From positions 310,001 to 374,000 of the forward strand of contig NZ_JAGGKV010000001.1 in assembly GCF_017874035.1 (NCBI RefSeq): a stretch of DNA of 64,000 bases, in the 5' to 3' direction. Positions 38,426 to 48,429 of this stretch are shown here, piece after piece. This DNA comes from Paenibacillus aceris (GTDB lineage: Bacteria; Bacillota; Bacilli; Paenibacillales; NBRC-103111). Within the stretch, counting starts at the first letter, position 1. Every line of letters starts with the position of its first letter. A model generated the notes under the pieces. It made no database searches. It saw only the letters and a program-made list of their open reading frames with translations, and was not told the origin of the DNA. A program made the position numbers and the translations under genes.

Positions 38426-38454
38426 ATCATACTGAATTCCGAAGTGAATGTCAA
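38426..38454 (-). promoter_or_regulatory. Strong sigma-A promoter of the ylxM-ffh-rpsP unit
   Basis: On the minus strand TTGACA (38449-38454), exactly 17 bases, and TATGAT (38426-38431) match the consensus at 11 of 12 positions. Transcription would start near 38419, about 44 bases before the ylxM ATG. Confidence 0.85.
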
Positions 38455-38479
38455 GCGTTTTACCTTGTCAGTTCACAAA

Positions 38480-38517
38480 CAAAAAATCCTCCTCCAACCG
38501 ACACACGGAAGAGGAGA
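38480..38517 (-). terminator. Intrinsic terminator after ftsY
   Basis: On the minus strand TCCTC..CCG pairs with CGG..GAGGA around a 4-base loop and is followed by GATTTTTTG. It starts just past the ftsY stop and separates ftsY from the ylxM promoter. Confidence 0.75.
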
Positions 38518-38528
38518 ATATTTGCGGA

Positions 38529-39515
38529 TCATGCTTCTTTATCTTCGCCGATCCATTTGCCAAATAAGGCATGAACGAACTGCTCGGAATCGAATGGCTG
38601 AAGATCATCCATTTTTTCACCGAGGCCGACGAATTTCACTGGCAGCGATAACTCTTGACGGATCGCCACAACGATCCCGCCCTTTGCTGTTCCGTCAAGC
38701 TTCGAGAGCACTAAACCGGTGAGACCGGTTTTGTCACCGAAAAGTTTGGCTTGGCTAAGCGCATTTTGCCCTGTTGTCGCATCAAGGACAAGAATAACCT
38801 CATGAGGGGCATCTGGAACTTCGCGCTGGATGACGCGGTAAATTTTGTTCAGCTCTTCCATGAGATTGACTTTGTTTTGCAAACGGCCTGCCGTATCGCA
38901 CAACAAAATATCTACGCCGCGGGTTTTGGCAGCTTGCACAGCATCGAACATGACAGCGGCAGGGTCTGCTCCCGATTGCTGCTTAATCACGTCAACCCCT
39001 ACGCGTTCGCCCCAAGTCTCCAACTGCTCAATCGCCCCGGCACGGAACGTATCGCCAGCAGCCATGAGCACCTTCTTCCCTTGAGATTTGAACATGTGCG
39101 CCATTTTGCCGATGGTTGTCGTCTTCCCAACCCCATTGACCCCGACGAATAAGATAACCGATAAACCGTTCGGATTTAAATTCAAACCTGCATCTGCGTC
39201 ACCTTTCAGCAGCTCGATCAACTTTTCGGAAAGAATCGGCTGCAGCTCTGCAGGATCTTCAATCTTCCGCTTCTTCACTTCCGCACGAAGCTGCTCAATA
39301 AGCTTAAGCACTGTATTAACGCCTACATCGGCGCCAATCAGAATTTCTTCCAGCTCCTCATAAAAGTCTTCGTCAATCTTTTTGCGTCGGCTAAATAAGT
39401 CATCTACCCGTTCAACGAACACGTCTCTTGTTTTCGTTAGTCCCTCTTTGAACTTATTCGTTACCGCTTCGGCCTTACTCGAAATGCTCTCTTTTAACCG
39501 TTTAAAAAAACTCAT
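38529..39515 (-). CDS. ftsY: FtsY, signal recognition particle receptor
   Basis: FtsY is the membrane-associated GTPase that receives ribosome-SRP complexes. The 328-residue protein has a short charged N-terminus, the N domain, G1 VGVNGVGKTTTIGKMAHMF, LLCDTAGRLQNKVNLMEEL and LSKLDGTAKGGIVVAIRQEL. It is the short Gram-positive form without the long acidic A domain. The ATG at 39515 follows GGGAGGAACT; the 19-codon upstream extension has no ribosome site. It follows smc by 118 bases. Confidence 0.97.
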   Translation of the reverse strand: MSFFKRLKESISSKAEAVTNKFKEGLTKTRDVFVERVDDLFSRRKKIDEDFYEELEEILIGADVGVNTVLKLIEQLRAEVKKRKIEDPAELQPILSEKLIELLKGDADAGLNLNPNGLSVILFVGVNGVGKTTTIGKMAHMFKSQGKKVLMAAGDTFRAGAIEQLETWGERVGVDVIKQQSGADPAAVMFDAVQAAKTRGVDILLCDTAGRLQNKVNLMEELNKIYRVIQREVPDAPHEVILVLDATTGQNALSQAKLFGDKTGLTGLVLSKLDGTAKGGIVVAIRQELSLPVKFVGLGEKMDDLQPFDSEQFVHALFGKWIGEDKEA

Positions 39516-39633
39516 AGTTCCTCCCAAGGATAAACAACTTCGTCGTCCCATTGGAACGATCGCGTTTGTCAAGATTGATGCGAAGCTAAAGTATAAAACT
39601 TATACTTTCTTATCTTTTTAAAAAACAAAAACT

Positions 39634-42600
39634 TTAAGATGCGGACATTTCCGCTTCCTCATCTTCCAATCGAACAGAAACGAGCTTGGAAACGCCGCCC
39701 TCCTGCATCGTTACTCCGTATAGCACATCTGCTTCTTCCATCGTTCCTTTCCGGTGCGTAACAACGATAAATTGGGTCATCTCCGAGAACTCACGCAAAT
39801 ATTCCGCAAAACGCGATACGTTTGCCTCGTCCAAAGCAGCTTCGACTTCATCCAGTACGCAGAATGGAACCGGCTTAACCCGAATGATCGAGAACAACAG
39901 TGCAATTGCTGTAAGTGCTCGTTCTCCCCCCGATAGGAGCTGAAGATTTTGCAGCTTTTTCCCCGGTGGCTGGGCTACGATTTCAATCCCCGTATCCAGC
40001 ATATTGTCTGGCTCCGACAAAATCAAATCCGCACGGCCGCCGCCGAATAATTTGGAGAAAACAACGCCAAAATGCGATCGAATCGCATCGAAGGTCGTTT
40101 TAAAACGCTTGGACATTTCTTGATCCATTTCCCGAATAACCTGATAAAGCGTTGTTTTGGCTTCAATCAAATCATTTTTCTGCGTGTCCAAAAACTCATA
40201 ACGCTCTGATACCCTTGCGTACTCCTCGATTGCGCCTAGATTGACATCGCCGAGTGAAGCAATTTCGCGCTTAAGTTCACGCACTTTGCTTTGCGTACCC
40301 TGGATATCCTCTGGAACCGGATACCGCTCTTTGGCAAGCTCGTAGCTGAGCTCGTATTCTTCGCCGAGTTTTTTCAGCAAGTTTTCCAGTTCGACATCCA
40401 GCCTGGTTACCCGCACTTCAGTTTGATGCAAGCTCTCTTCAACCTGCTTCAATTGTGAGCGCTGTTCACGCGTTTCATTCTCTTCGCGTTCAAGCTTTTG
40501 TAACCATTCGGTTCGCTCTGCACGTTTGAAATCGATGCTTTCTGTACACTGCTGTTTCTTCAGCTTAAGATCATTGAGCAGTTCTACTTGCAGGACGGTT
40601 TCCTGTTCAAGAGCGCTCATATCCAGTTCCAGCTGCTGCAGCAGCCCTCGGTTCATCTCCATCTCTCGATCGGACTCGCCAAGATCCTGCTGCAATCGCC
40701 GCTGTTGATCCTGAAGGGACTGCTTCTCTTGCGAAATGGAAGCAACTTTCACTTTGAGATCCGTCAGTTGGCTTTGCAGCTCTTCTTTCTCCGATTCGCT
40801 CGCTTTCCGCGAACTCTCGGCATCGCGAATAGCTTGCTGCAACGAAGCTTCTTCTTGCTGCAGCTCCGCCAGCGCGGCTTCGGACGCGGTTTTCCGGCGT
40901 CCAAGATCCGCTTGCTCTTCAAGCAAGGTTCCTCTGTCTTGACTGTCCAGGGAAAGCTGTTCTTCCACTGTCCGGCTCTCCGCTTCAAGTGGATTTAACT
41001 CCGCGCGGATTTGCTGCTCCTCGATACGCTTTTGCTCGCCTTTTTGGCGAAGCTGCTCGAGGGTCATCATTTCATCTGTAATTTCGCGCTTCATTACGCT
41101 AGACTGAGTGCGCAATCCGCTGAGCTGCCCCTCGGAATGTTTGATTTCGCTATCCAACTCTTCAATTTGACGTTGACGGCCTAACAGATTCGTTGTTTTC
41201 TTCTGTAAACTTCCCCCCGTCATAGATCCACCGGGATTTACAACATCCCCTTCTAGCGTCACAACCCGATAGCGATACTGCGCTTTTGCCGCAATATGAT
41301 TCGCATCTTCTAAGGTTTGTGCAACAACCACATTCCCAAGAAGACTGGAGAAAATGTTTTGATACGTCTTGTCAAACGAAACGAGATCGACCGCAATACC
41401 GATAAAGCCTTTCGCAGAACGCAGCGAACTGATTTCGTTATCCGAAATTGACCGTCCTCGAATAACATTCATCGGGAGGAACGTAGCACGTCCCATTTGC
41501 CGGCGCTTCAAGAAGGCAATCGCCTCGCGGCCATCCGCTTCCGTTTCGACCACGATATTTTGCAAAGCGCCGCCGAGAGCGGTCTCAATGGCAGTCTCAA
41601 CATCTGCCGGCACATTTACAAGCTCGGCAACAGCGCCGCGAATCCCCCGCAAATCCTTGCGGCTTTTCGCTTTAAGCACCTCTTTAACACCCTGCATAAA
41701 ACCATCGTAATCGTTGGCCATCTCTTTCATCGTGTCACGGCGGGAGATCAGAGCATCAAGCTTCTGCTCCCATTTGCGCACCATGCCTTGGGCGTCATCG
41801 AGATGACCCTGTTTGGTTTTTAAGCTCTGTGTCAGTTGGACATACTTCTGTCTGTCGTCTTCAATTTCTTTGACCGTTTTTTCAAGTTTCGCCGTTAATT
41901 CTTGCTTGCGAAGAGTAATTTTCTCACGCTGTTCTGCCCATTTTTGCCGCTCATCATCCAGTCGTTCTAACCTACGGCCAATACTTTCGGTTTGCTGCTC
42001 CGCGTAGCGAATTTCGTTACGCGCTTGCGCCATGCGGTTCAACGTTTCTAATAGCTCGCCTTTTAATTGATCCTCTGGCGAAGAACTAATTCCTCCGTTA
42101 ACCCCAAGCAACCGCTGTTCTTCAGCCGTCAGCTTGGCTTGAAACTCAAACAACTGAGCTCCGATCTGGATGATTTTCTCACGCTGTTCGCTAAGTTCCG
42201 CTTCCTTGTCGATTTTCCGCTGCTCTTGCATGGCAATCGTGCTGCTGAGCTGCTGATGGTTAGCCACGTAATTCTTTTTGCGCTCTTTGAGAACCTCGCC
42301 ATGCCCTTCGCACTTCTCGAACTCCTCGCTCAGTCCCAGCAAGCTCTCTTGGAGTCTTTCCAGCTCCTCTTCCAGCCTGCGCGTCTCCCAGCGATGCTTC
42401 TCCAAATGAGCATCATGCTGATTCACAATGGTCGAAAGCTCCGTTTGCTCTTTTACCAACTTCTCCAGCCTTTGCGTCGCTTCATTCCATGACAAATAAA
42501 TCTGATCAATCTGATGGACATACATCGCGATTTCACTGCTCTTGAGCGTTTCGCGCAGCTCTTTGTAACGAATCGCTTTCTCAGACTGCTCTCGGAGAGG

Positions 42601-43209
42601 TTCAATCTGATCTTCAAGCTCTGAAACCAAATCATGAATCCTGAGCAAATTCTGCTCTGTATCACTTAATTTCTTCTCAGCTTCCCGTTTACGCGATTTA
42701 TATTTAACAATCCCCGAAGCCTCTTCAAAAATGCCCCGGCGATCTTCCGATTTCGTACTTAAAATTTCTTCAATACGTCCTTGTCCGATAATGGAATAGG
42801 CCTCTTTCCCGATTCCCGTATCCATGAACAATTCCGTAATATCTTTCAGGCGGCAGGGTTGTTTATTGATTAAATATTCGCTCTCCCCACTCCTATGTAC
42901 TCGGCGAGTAACCGTTACTTCATTAAAATCAAGCGGAAGCGATTGCGAAGTGTTATCCAGCGTCAGCGATACTTCGCCATAATTGACCGCTCGGCGTGCA
43001 TCACTACCCGCAAAAATGACATCTTCCATTTTACCGCCGCGCAAAGACTTCGCGCTTTGTTCCCCCAGCACCCAGCGGATACCATCGGAAATATTACTTT
43101 TTCCGCTACCATTCGGACCTACAACCGCGGTAATACCGCGCACAAATTCCAGCTCCGTTCGGTCAGCGAAAGACTTAAACCCGGATAATTCAATCCGTTT
43201 TAAAAACAT
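39634..43209 (-). CDS. smc: SMC, chromosome condensation and segregation ATPase
   Basis: SMC with ScpAB compacts and resolves the origin region. The 1191-residue protein has Walker A VVGPNGSGKSNISDGIRWVL (about residues 30-49) and two long coiled coils. They flank the hinge (about residues 510-680, with GFIGIAVDLVSFDKTYQ and NPGGSMTGGSL). The C-terminal signature LSGGERALTAIALLFSI and Walker B PFCVLDEVEAALDEANV complete the ATPase. Length is normal. A weak promoter with TACAAT (43228-43233) lies just upstream, after the rnc terminator. Confidence 0.98.
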   Translation of the reverse strand: MFLKRIELSGFKSFADRTELEFVRGITAVVGPNGSGKSNISDGIRWVLGEQSAKSLRGGKMEDVIFAGSDARRAVNYGEVSLTLDNTSQSLPLDFNEVTVTRRVHRSGESEYLINKQPCRLKDITELFMDTGIGKEAYSIIGQGRIEEILSTKSEDRRGIFEEASGIVKYKSRKREAEKKLSDTEQNLLRIHDLVSELEDQIEPLREQSEKAIRYKELRETLKSSEIAMYVHQIDQIYLSWNEATQRLEKLVKEQTELSTIVNQHDAHLEKHRWETRRLEEELERLQESLLGLSEEFEKCEGHGEVLKERKKNYVANHQQLSSTIAMQEQRKIDKEAELSEQREKIIQIGAQLFEFQAKLTAEEQRLLGVNGGISSSPEDQLKGELLETLNRMAQARNEIRYAEQQTESIGRRLERLDDERQKWAEQREKITLRKQELTAKLEKTVKEIEDDRQKYVQLTQSLKTKQGHLDDAQGMVRKWEQKLDALISRRDTMKEMANDYDGFMQGVKEVLKAKSRKDLRGIRGAVAELVNVPADVETAIETALGGALQNIVVETEADGREAIAFLKRRQMGRATFLPMNVIRGRSISDNEISSLRSAKGFIGIAVDLVSFDKTYQNIFSSLLGNVVVAQTLEDANHIAAKAQYRYRVVTLEGDVVNPGGSMTGGSLQKKTTNLLGRQRQIEELDSEIKHSEGQLSGLRTQSSVMKREITDEMMTLEQLRQKGEQKRIEEQQIRAELNPLEAESRTVEEQLSLDSQDRGTLLEEQADLGRRKTASEAALAELQQEEASLQQAIRDAESSRKASESEKEELQSQLTDLKVKVASISQEKQSLQDQQRRLQQDLGESDREMEMNRGLLQQLELDMSALEQETVLQVELLNDLKLKKQQCTESIDFKRAERTEWLQKLEREENETREQRSQLKQVEESLHQTEVRVTRLDVELENLLKKLGEEYELSYELAKERYPVPEDIQGTQSKVRELKREIASLGDVNLGAIEEYARVSERYEFLDTQKNDLIEAKTTLYQVIREMDQEMSKRFKTTFDAIRSHFGVVFSKLFGGGRADLILSEPDNMLDTGIEIVAQPPGKKLQNLQLLSGGERALTAIALLFSIIRVKPVPFCVLDEVEAALDEANVSRFAEYLREFSEMTQFIVVTHRKGTMEEADVLYGVTMQEGGVSKLVSVRLEDEEAEMSAS

Positions 43210-43261
43210 GGTCTCACCTCAGAAATTATTGTAACATATCCCTTCTAAAAATAAGAGAAAA

Positions 43262-43287
43262 AAACAAAAAGGCAGCCTCAGCTGCCT
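43262..43287 (-). terminator. Intrinsic terminator after rnc
   Basis: On the minus strand AGGCAGC and GCTGCCT form a perfect 7-base-pair stem with a 4-base loop, followed by TTTTTGTTTTTTT. It separates the fab-rnc unit from smc. Confidence 0.88.
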
Positions 43288-43303
43288 CTTTATGCTATAT
43301 GAC

Positions 43304-44005
43304 TTACCGCTGTACGGTCACATTCAATTTCAACAAAGCTTGAGCAGCAGCTTGCTGCTCGGCTTCTTTCTTGGAACGTCCCGCTCCGGTTCCTAGAAGG
43401 TCGGCATCCATGTGTACTTCAGCAACAAACTCACGCTCATGAGCAGGTCCCCGCTCGTTCACGATGCGGTATTCCAGAGAACCCATACCGTGATGTTGGA
43501 TATGCTCTTGCAGCTGAGTCTTGTAATCAATAACTAGCAACTTGCCTTCACTGGAGATATTCGCAAATACGTGCTTCTTCAGAAAGCCTTTTACAACATC
43601 TATACCTTGATCCAGATACAGTGCGCCAATGAAGGATTCGAATACGTCCGCAAGGAGAGCCGGCCGATGACGACCACCGGTCAATTCTTCTCCTTTTCCA
43701 AGCAGGACGAATGCACCGAAATCCAAATCTTCAGCAAACGTAACAAGTGACGGCTCGCAAACAATCGATGCGCGGAGCTTCGTCAACTCGCCTTCCGAAC
43801 GCCCGGGATAAGTATCATATAAAAATTCCGAAACGGTTAGCTCCAGCACGGCATCTCCGAGAAATTCCAGACGCTCGTTATCTTTGTGTCCCGCAATACG
43901 GTGTTCATTGACGTAAGAAGAATGGGTAAAAGCTTGCTTCAGCAGCTCCGATTTCCGAAAAGTAATCCCAATCCGCTGCTGCAGTTCCTTAATGTTGCGG
44001 TTCAT
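43304..44005 (-). CDS. rnc: Ribonuclease III
   Basis: RNase III cleaves double-stranded RNA, including rRNA precursors. The 233-residue protein has the catalytic box [19 protein letters not shown], the second acidic site in [18 protein letters not shown], and a C-terminal double-stranded RNA-binding domain ending [20 protein letters not shown] chose ATG 44005, with GGTGGTGA 8 bases upstream; an in-frame GTG at 44020 overlaps that site. It lies between fabF and smc, as usual. Confidence 0.96.
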   Translation of the reverse strand: MNRNIKELQQRIGITFRKSELLKQAFTHSSYVNEHRIAGHKDNERLEFLGDAVLELTVSEFLYDTYPGRSEGELTKLRASIVCEPSLVTFAEDLDFGAFVLLGKGEELTGGRHRPALLADVFESFIGALYLDQGIDVVKGFLKKHVFANISSEGKLLVIDYKTQLQEHIQHHGMGSLEYRIVNERGPAHEREFVAEVHMDADLLGTGAGRSKKEAEQQAAAQALLKLNVTVQR

Positions 44006-44065
44006 TGCTTGATTCACCACCCAGAGAGAATGCTATTTCGTTATCTTTCTTCACAGGCAGGCAAA

Positions 44066-45301
44066 TTATGCTTGGAACCTTTTCATGATAATCGTTGCAT
44101 TGTGACCGCCAAAACCAAATGAATTGGACATCGCAATGTCTACCTTTGCTTGACGAGCTTGATTCGGCACATAATCCAAATCACATTCCGGATCTTGATT
44201 AACCAGGTTAATCGTTGGTGCAATCACACTGTTTGAGATCGTAAGACCGCAGATAACAGCTTCAACGCCTCCGGCAGCGCCAAGCAAATGTCCAGTCATC
44301 GATTTCGTGGAACTAACGGCTACTTTGTACGCATGATCGCCAAGCGCTTTCTTGATTGCCGTCGTTTCTGATTTATCACCAACTGGCGTTGATGTTCCGT
44401 GAGCATTGATATATGAAATGGTATCTGGCGCAATGCCAGCATCTTTAATCGCTTTGACCATGCAACGTGCTGCTCCGTCCGGATCTGGATCTGTCATGTG
44501 GTAAGCGTCTCCGCTCATCCCGTAACCGATCACTTCCGCATAAATGCGTGCCCCACGCGCTTGTGCATGCTCAAGCGACTCCAAAATCAGCACGCCCGAG
44601 CCTTCGCCCATGACGAAACCATCACGGTCTGTATCAAAAGGACGGCTGGCCAAGTGAGGCTCCTCGTTGCGAGTAGACATCGCCCGAAGTGCGCAGAATC
44701 CTGCCACGCCAATCGGCGTAATCGTCGCCTCGGCTCCGCCGCAGATCATGACGTCCGCATCGCCGCGTTGAATCATTTTAAAAGAATCTCCGATGGAATG
44801 CGTCCCTGTTGCACAAGCCGTTACAGCTGTGGAATTGGGCCCTTTTGCCCCTGTAACCATCGAGATATGACCAGAGGCCATATTCGCGATCATCATTGGG
44901 ATAAAGAACGGAGAAACACGTTTGGGACCTTTCTCCAAAAGTATTCTATGTTGTTCTTCCCACGTGTTCAAACCGCCGATTCCAGAACCGACCGAAACAC
45001 CCACCCGTTCAGGATCCGTATCTTCGTTCACGTTCAAATTCGCGTCTTTCAGAGCGTTTAACGCACCGGCAACAGCGAATTGAACGAAACGGTCCATCCG
45101 GCGGGATTCTTTGCGGTCAACATAGTTCTCAATATTAAAATCTTTTACTTCTGCTGCAATGCGCGTTGGGTATTCGCTTACATCAAAATTCTCGATCAAG
45201 CTGACACCAGACTTGCCTGACGTCAAATTACCCCAAAACGTATTCAAATCTTGACCAAGGGCAGTAACTACGCCCATACCTGTAATTACAACTCTTTTCA
45301 T
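44066..45301 (-). CDS. fabF: FabF, beta-ketoacyl-ACP synthase II
   Basis: FabF condenses malonyl-ACP with acyl-ACP in chain elongation. The 411-residue protein shows the catalytic Cys in [15 protein letters not shown] and the two His in [14 protein letters not shown] and [16 protein letters not shown]. It starts [16 protein letters not shown]. The ATG at 45301 follows AAGGTGGTACAA; an upstream GTG lies inside that site. acpP is 93 bases upstream. Confidence 0.97.
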   Translation of the reverse strand: MKRVVITGMGVVTALGQDLNTFWGNLTSGKSGVSLIENFDVSEYPTRIAAEVKDFNIENYVDRKESRRMDRFVQFAVAGALNALKDANLNVNEDTDPERVGVSVGSGIGGLNTWEEQHRILLEKGPKRVSPFFIPMMIANMASGHISMVTGAKGPNSTAVTACATGTHSIGDSFKMIQRGDADVMICGGAEATITPIGVAGFCALRAMSTRNEEPHLASRPFDTDRDGFVMGEGSGVLILESLEHAQARGARIYAEVIGYGMSGDAYHMTDPDPDGAARCMVKAIKDAGIAPDTISYINAHGTSTPVGDKSETTAIKKALGDHAYKVAVSSTKSMTGHLLGAAGGVEAVICGLTISNSVIAPTINLVNQDPECDLDYVPNQARQAKVDIAMSNSFGFGGHNATIIMKRFQA

Positions 45302-45357
45302 TTGTACCACCTTCTATGTAGTAAATCTTCATTGTGAATTGATTGAGAATGGAGAGA

Positions 45358-45384
45358 AGTCCCGTCTTGATTAGAAACGGGACT
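45358..45384 (-). other. Hairpin between acpP and fabF
   Basis: On the minus strand AGTCCCGT pairs perfectly with ACGGGACT around an 11-base loop. The tail is TCTCTCC rather than a T run, so it is more likely an RNA-stabilising or attenuating hairpin than a full terminator. It could help keep acpP mRNA more abundant than fabF mRNA. Confidence 0.5.
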
Positions 45385-45394
45385 CTGTAGACTA

Positions 45395-45628
45395 TTACGT
45401 ATGAGATTTTATGTAATTCGTAACTTCTCCTACTGTCGTAATCTTCTCAGCATCTTCATCGGAAATTTCTAAATCGAACTCATCTTCTAATTCCATTACT
45501 AATTCAACTACATCGAGAGAATCAGCACCAAGATCTTCTTTGAAAGATGCTTCGAGGGTGACTTCAGCTTCATCAACCCCTAGACGATCGACTACAATTC
45601 GTTTAACACGATCCAATACGTCGGACAT
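45395..45628 (-). CDS. acpP: Acyl carrier protein
   Basis: ACP carries the growing acyl chain on a phosphopantetheine arm. The 77-residue acidic protein has the attachment Ser in [20 protein letters not shown] and ends with a typical helix ([15 protein letters not shown]). The ATG at 45628 follows GGAGGTGAACCGG; a GTG inside that site gives a spurious longer form. It lies between fabG and fabF. Confidence 0.98.
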   Translation of the reverse strand: MSDVLDRVKRIVVDRLGVDEAEVTLEASFKEDLGADSLDVVELVMELEDEFDLEISDEDAEKITTVGEVTNYIKSHT

Positions 45629-45649
45629 CCGGTTCACCTCCTCTTTGGT

Positions 45650-45699
45650 ATTATACGAGAATCTTTAACAGATTGCCAGTAGGCAATTTTGAGATTCTC
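45650..45699 (-). promoter_or_regulatory. acpP upstream element: TATAAT and nested hairpin
   Basis: On the minus strand a nested hairpin has outer arms GAGAATCT and AGATTCTC (45692-45699 and 45657-45664). A perfect inner stem-loop, TTGCC-TACT-GGCAA, lies within them. It is immediately followed by TATAAT (45650-45655), with only a weak -35 (TGGCAA) lying in the inner stem. The hairpin lies 13 bases past the fabG stop. This may be an internal acpP promoter, an mRNA-processing hairpin, or both. Confidence 0.4.
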
Positions 45700-45712
45700 T
45701 TTTTGGCGAATC

Positions 45713-46462
45713 TTACATGTACATACCGCCATCCACATGGAGTGTTTGGCCTGTCATGTAGGATGCATCGTCGGATGCCAGGAAACGAACAACCTTCGCA
45801 ATTTCCTCCGGTTGACCAAGGCGTTCCAACGGAATTTGCTTCAACATTTGCTCACGCGTCTCGCCTGACAATTTGTCGGTCATATCGGTTTCGATAAAAC
45901 CAGGCGCCACCGCATTCACGGTAATGCCCCGAGAGGAAAGCTCCTTTGCCGTTGCTTTGGTTAATCCAATAACGCCGGCTTTTGCTGCAACATAGTTGGC
46001 TTGACCCGGGTTCCCGAGCACACCGACTACAGAAGATATATTAATTATCCGACCGAATCTTTGCTTCATCATAGGACGAGTAACAGCTTTCACACAGTTA
46101 AATACACCCTTTAGATTCGTAGCAATGACTTGATCGAACTCTTCTTCCTTCATTCGCATGATTAGATTGTCTCTTGTTATACCTGCGTTATTCACAAGAA
46201 TATCAATCTTACCAAATTTTTCAATGGTTTGCTTAACTAAATCTTCAGCTTCTTGATAGCTGCTTACATCTGCGCGCAGTTTAATAGCTTTGCGCCCCAT
46301 TGCTTCAATCGCTGCTACTACTTCTCCAGCAGCCGCTTCACTTCCTGCATAGTTCACAGCAACATCCGCGCCATGCTCAGCCAAATGCAAAGCAATCGCC
46401 CTGCCGATCCCCCGGGATGCTCCGGTTACCAGTGCCACTTTACCTGTTAGCATGTTCGTCAT
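45713..46462 (-). CDS. fabG: FabG, 3-oxoacyl-ACP reductase
   Basis: FabG reduces beta-ketoacyl-ACP with NADPH. The 249-residue short-chain dehydrogenase has the cofactor motif [20 protein letters not shown], the catalytic Ser and Tyr-xxx-Lys in [20 protein letters not shown] followed by AKAG, and the C-terminal [15 protein letters not shown]. The ATG at 46462 lies within the end of fabD (23-base overlap), after AAGGAG. Confidence 0.97.
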   Translation of the reverse strand: MTNMLTGKVALVTGASRGIGRAIALHLAEHGADVAVNYAGSEAAAGEVVAAIEAMGRKAIKLRADVSSYQEAEDLVKQTIEKFGKIDILVNNAGITRDNLIMRMKEEEFDQVIATNLKGVFNCVKAVTRPMMKQRFGRIINISSVVGVLGNPGQANYVAAKAGVIGLTKATAKELSSRGITVNAVAPGFIETDMTDKLSGETREQMLKQIPLERLGQPEEIAKVVRFLASDDASYMTGQTLHVDGGMYM

Positions 46463-47393
46463 CAGTCTCCTTCAAGTACTTCTCCAAAGCTTCCCCGCTG
46501 CCAATCGACACGGTTTTTACCGTTTTGTCGACCTTCTTGATAAGACCGGCAAGCACCGTTCCTGATCCCAGCTCAAAAAACGTATCCACGCCTTCGCTGA
46601 TCAAGTAGGCAATTGTGTCCTCCCACAGTACCGGGGAGTATACCTGCTCTACAAGCAAGCCGCGGATATCGGCTGGCGAAGTAACAGGACGAGCCGTTAC
46701 GTTTGCAACAACGGGCACGGCTGCCTCGCTCATCTCAATGGAAGCGAGCACCTCTGCGAGACGCTCCGAAGCCGGCTTCATGAGCGAAGAGTGGAAAGGC
46801 CCGCTCACCTCGAGCGGAATGGCACGCTTCGCGCCAGCTTCCTTGCAGCGTTCAACAACGGCTGCAACGCCTTCTTTACTGCCCGAGACGACGATCTGTC
46901 CCGGGCAGTTCACATTGGCGAGCTCCACAACGGAGCCGCCGCTTGTGATGGCCTTGCACAGCTCCGCAAGCGCTTCGCGCTCGGCTCCGAGCACGGCCGC
47001 CATTGCCCCCAGGCCGCCAGGGACGGCCTGTTCCATGAACTCGCCGCGGGCCCGCACTGTGCGGACCGCGTCTTCGAACGAGAGCACGCCCGCTGCGACG
47101 AGCGCGCTGTATTCGCCCAGACTATGTCCTGCGACATAGTCTGGGGTGATGCCTGCAGCCTTAAACGCCTCTAGACAAGCTATGCTTGTAGTCAGTAGTG
47201 CAGGCTGCGTGTGATACGTGATCTTCAGTTGGTCTTCTGGACCTTGGAAGATCAGTTCAGACAAGGCAAAGCCCAGCGCTTCGTCTGCGCGGTCAAAATA
47301 AGCTTTGGCAGCCGGATGATTCGTGTATAAATCATGACCCATCCCCACTGACTGCGAGCCTTGGCCAGGAAAAACAAAAGCAATTTTACCCAT
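46440..47393 (-). CDS. fabD: FabD, malonyl-CoA:ACP transacylase
   Basis: FabD loads malonate onto ACP. The 317-residue protein starts [17 protein letters not shown] and has the catalytic Ser in [16 protein letters not shown] and the partner His in [11 protein letters not shown]. Parts of the gene (about 46700-47100) are richer in GC than the neighbours. It overlaps fabG and lies between fabH and fabG. Confidence 0.97.
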   Translation of the reverse strand: MGKIAFVFPGQGSQSVGMGHDLYTNHPAAKAYFDRADEALGFALSELIFQGPEDQLKITYHTQPALLTTSIACLEAFKAAGITPDYVAGHSLGEYSALVAAGVLSFEDAVRTVRARGEFMEQAVPGGLGAMAAVLGAEREALAELCKAITSGGSVVELANVNCPGQIVVSGSKEGVAAVVERCKEAGAKRAIPLEVSGPFHSSLMKPASERLAEVLASIEMSEAAVPVVANVTARPVTSPADIRGLLVEQVYSPVLWEDTIAYLISEGVDTFFELGSGTVLAGLIKKVDKTVKTVSIGSGEALEKYLKETDDEHANR

Positions 47394-47442
47394 ACGAGAA
47401 TAGGATCCCCTTTGGCTATAGATTTTAAATATAAAGAATGGG

Positions 47443-48429
47443 CTACCAAACCAGAGCGGTCGCGCCCCAAGTCAGACCTCCGCCGAAGCCGACAAGCACT
47501 AACCGGTCGCCTTCCGTCAATCTGCCTTGCTCGGCAGCTTCTGCAAGCGCTACTGGTATGGAAGCTGCAGACATATTTCCGTATTTATCTAGATTGACCA
47601 TGCATTTATCTTCTGTCATTTCCAATCGGTTCAAAGAGGCTTGAATAATCCTCATGTTTGCTTGATGCGGGACTAGCAAGTCAATATCCTTTTTGTCCCA
47701 ACCCGCTTTGCGAAGAGCTTCATCCGCTGCATTCCCCATAATCCGTACGGCGAATTTGAAAACTTCAGCGCCAGCCATGTAAATGTAGTGCATACGCTGA
47801 TCGATGGATGTTTGTGACGCAGGATTACGCGACCCACCGCCTTCAATTTTGAGCAGCGGTCCGCCCGTTCCATCGGCACCAAGTTCGAAAGATTTGAATC
47901 CTCTCTCTTCAGGCACTTCCCCGATCACGACAGCTCCTGCGCCATCACCGAACAGAATGCATGTATTCCGGTCTGTATAATCCGTAATCTTGGATAAACA
48001 GTCTGCGCCAATCACGAGCGCATATTTATAAGTTCCGGTTGCAATGAAATTAGACGCATTAGCTAGTCCATACACGAAGCCTGAGCAAGCTGCGGATAAA
48101 TCAAATGCTGCCGCCTTCTTGGCTCCTAACTTCTCTTGGAGTATGCATGCCGTTGACGGGAATGCCATATCCGGTGTGATGGTAGAAACAATAATTAAAT
48201 CAAGTTGGTCCGCTTTAATTCCAGCGTTGGCAAGTGCGATCAACGAAGCTTCGTAACAAAGATCAGAGGTGGCTTGTCCTTCTGCCGCGATTCTTCTTTC
48301 GCGGATACCTGTTCTGGTTACAATCCATTCATCGTTCGTCTCAACCATTGTTTCCAATTCTTGATTCGTCAATATACGATCAGGTACATATTTACCTGTA
48401 CCAAGTACCCCAACTGGTATTAGGTTCAT
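47443..48429 (-). CDS. fabH: FabH, beta-ketoacyl-ACP synthase III
   Basis: FabH starts fatty acid synthesis from acyl-CoA and malonyl-ACP; in this group it prefers branched primers. The 328-residue protein has the catalytic Cys in FDLSAACSGFVYGLANA, His in LVPHQANMRIIQ and Asn in DKYGNMSAASIPVAL. Its start overlaps the plsX stop by 4 bases. Confidence 0.97.
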   Translation of the reverse strand: MNLIPVGVLGTGKYVPDRILTNQELETMVETNDEWIVTRTGIRERRIAAEGQATSDLCYEASLIALANAGIKADQLDLIIVSTITPDMAFPSTACILQEKLGAKKAAAFDLSAACSGFVYGLANASNFIATGTYKYALVIGADCLSKITDYTDRNTCILFGDGAGAVVIGEVPEERGFKSFELGADGTGGPLLKIEGGGSRNPASQTSIDQRMHYIYMAGAEVFKFAVRIMGNAADEALRKAGWDKKDIDLLVPHQANMRIIQASLNRLEMTEDKCMVNLDKYGNMSAASIPVALAEAAEQGRLTEGDRLVLVGFGGGLTWGATALVW

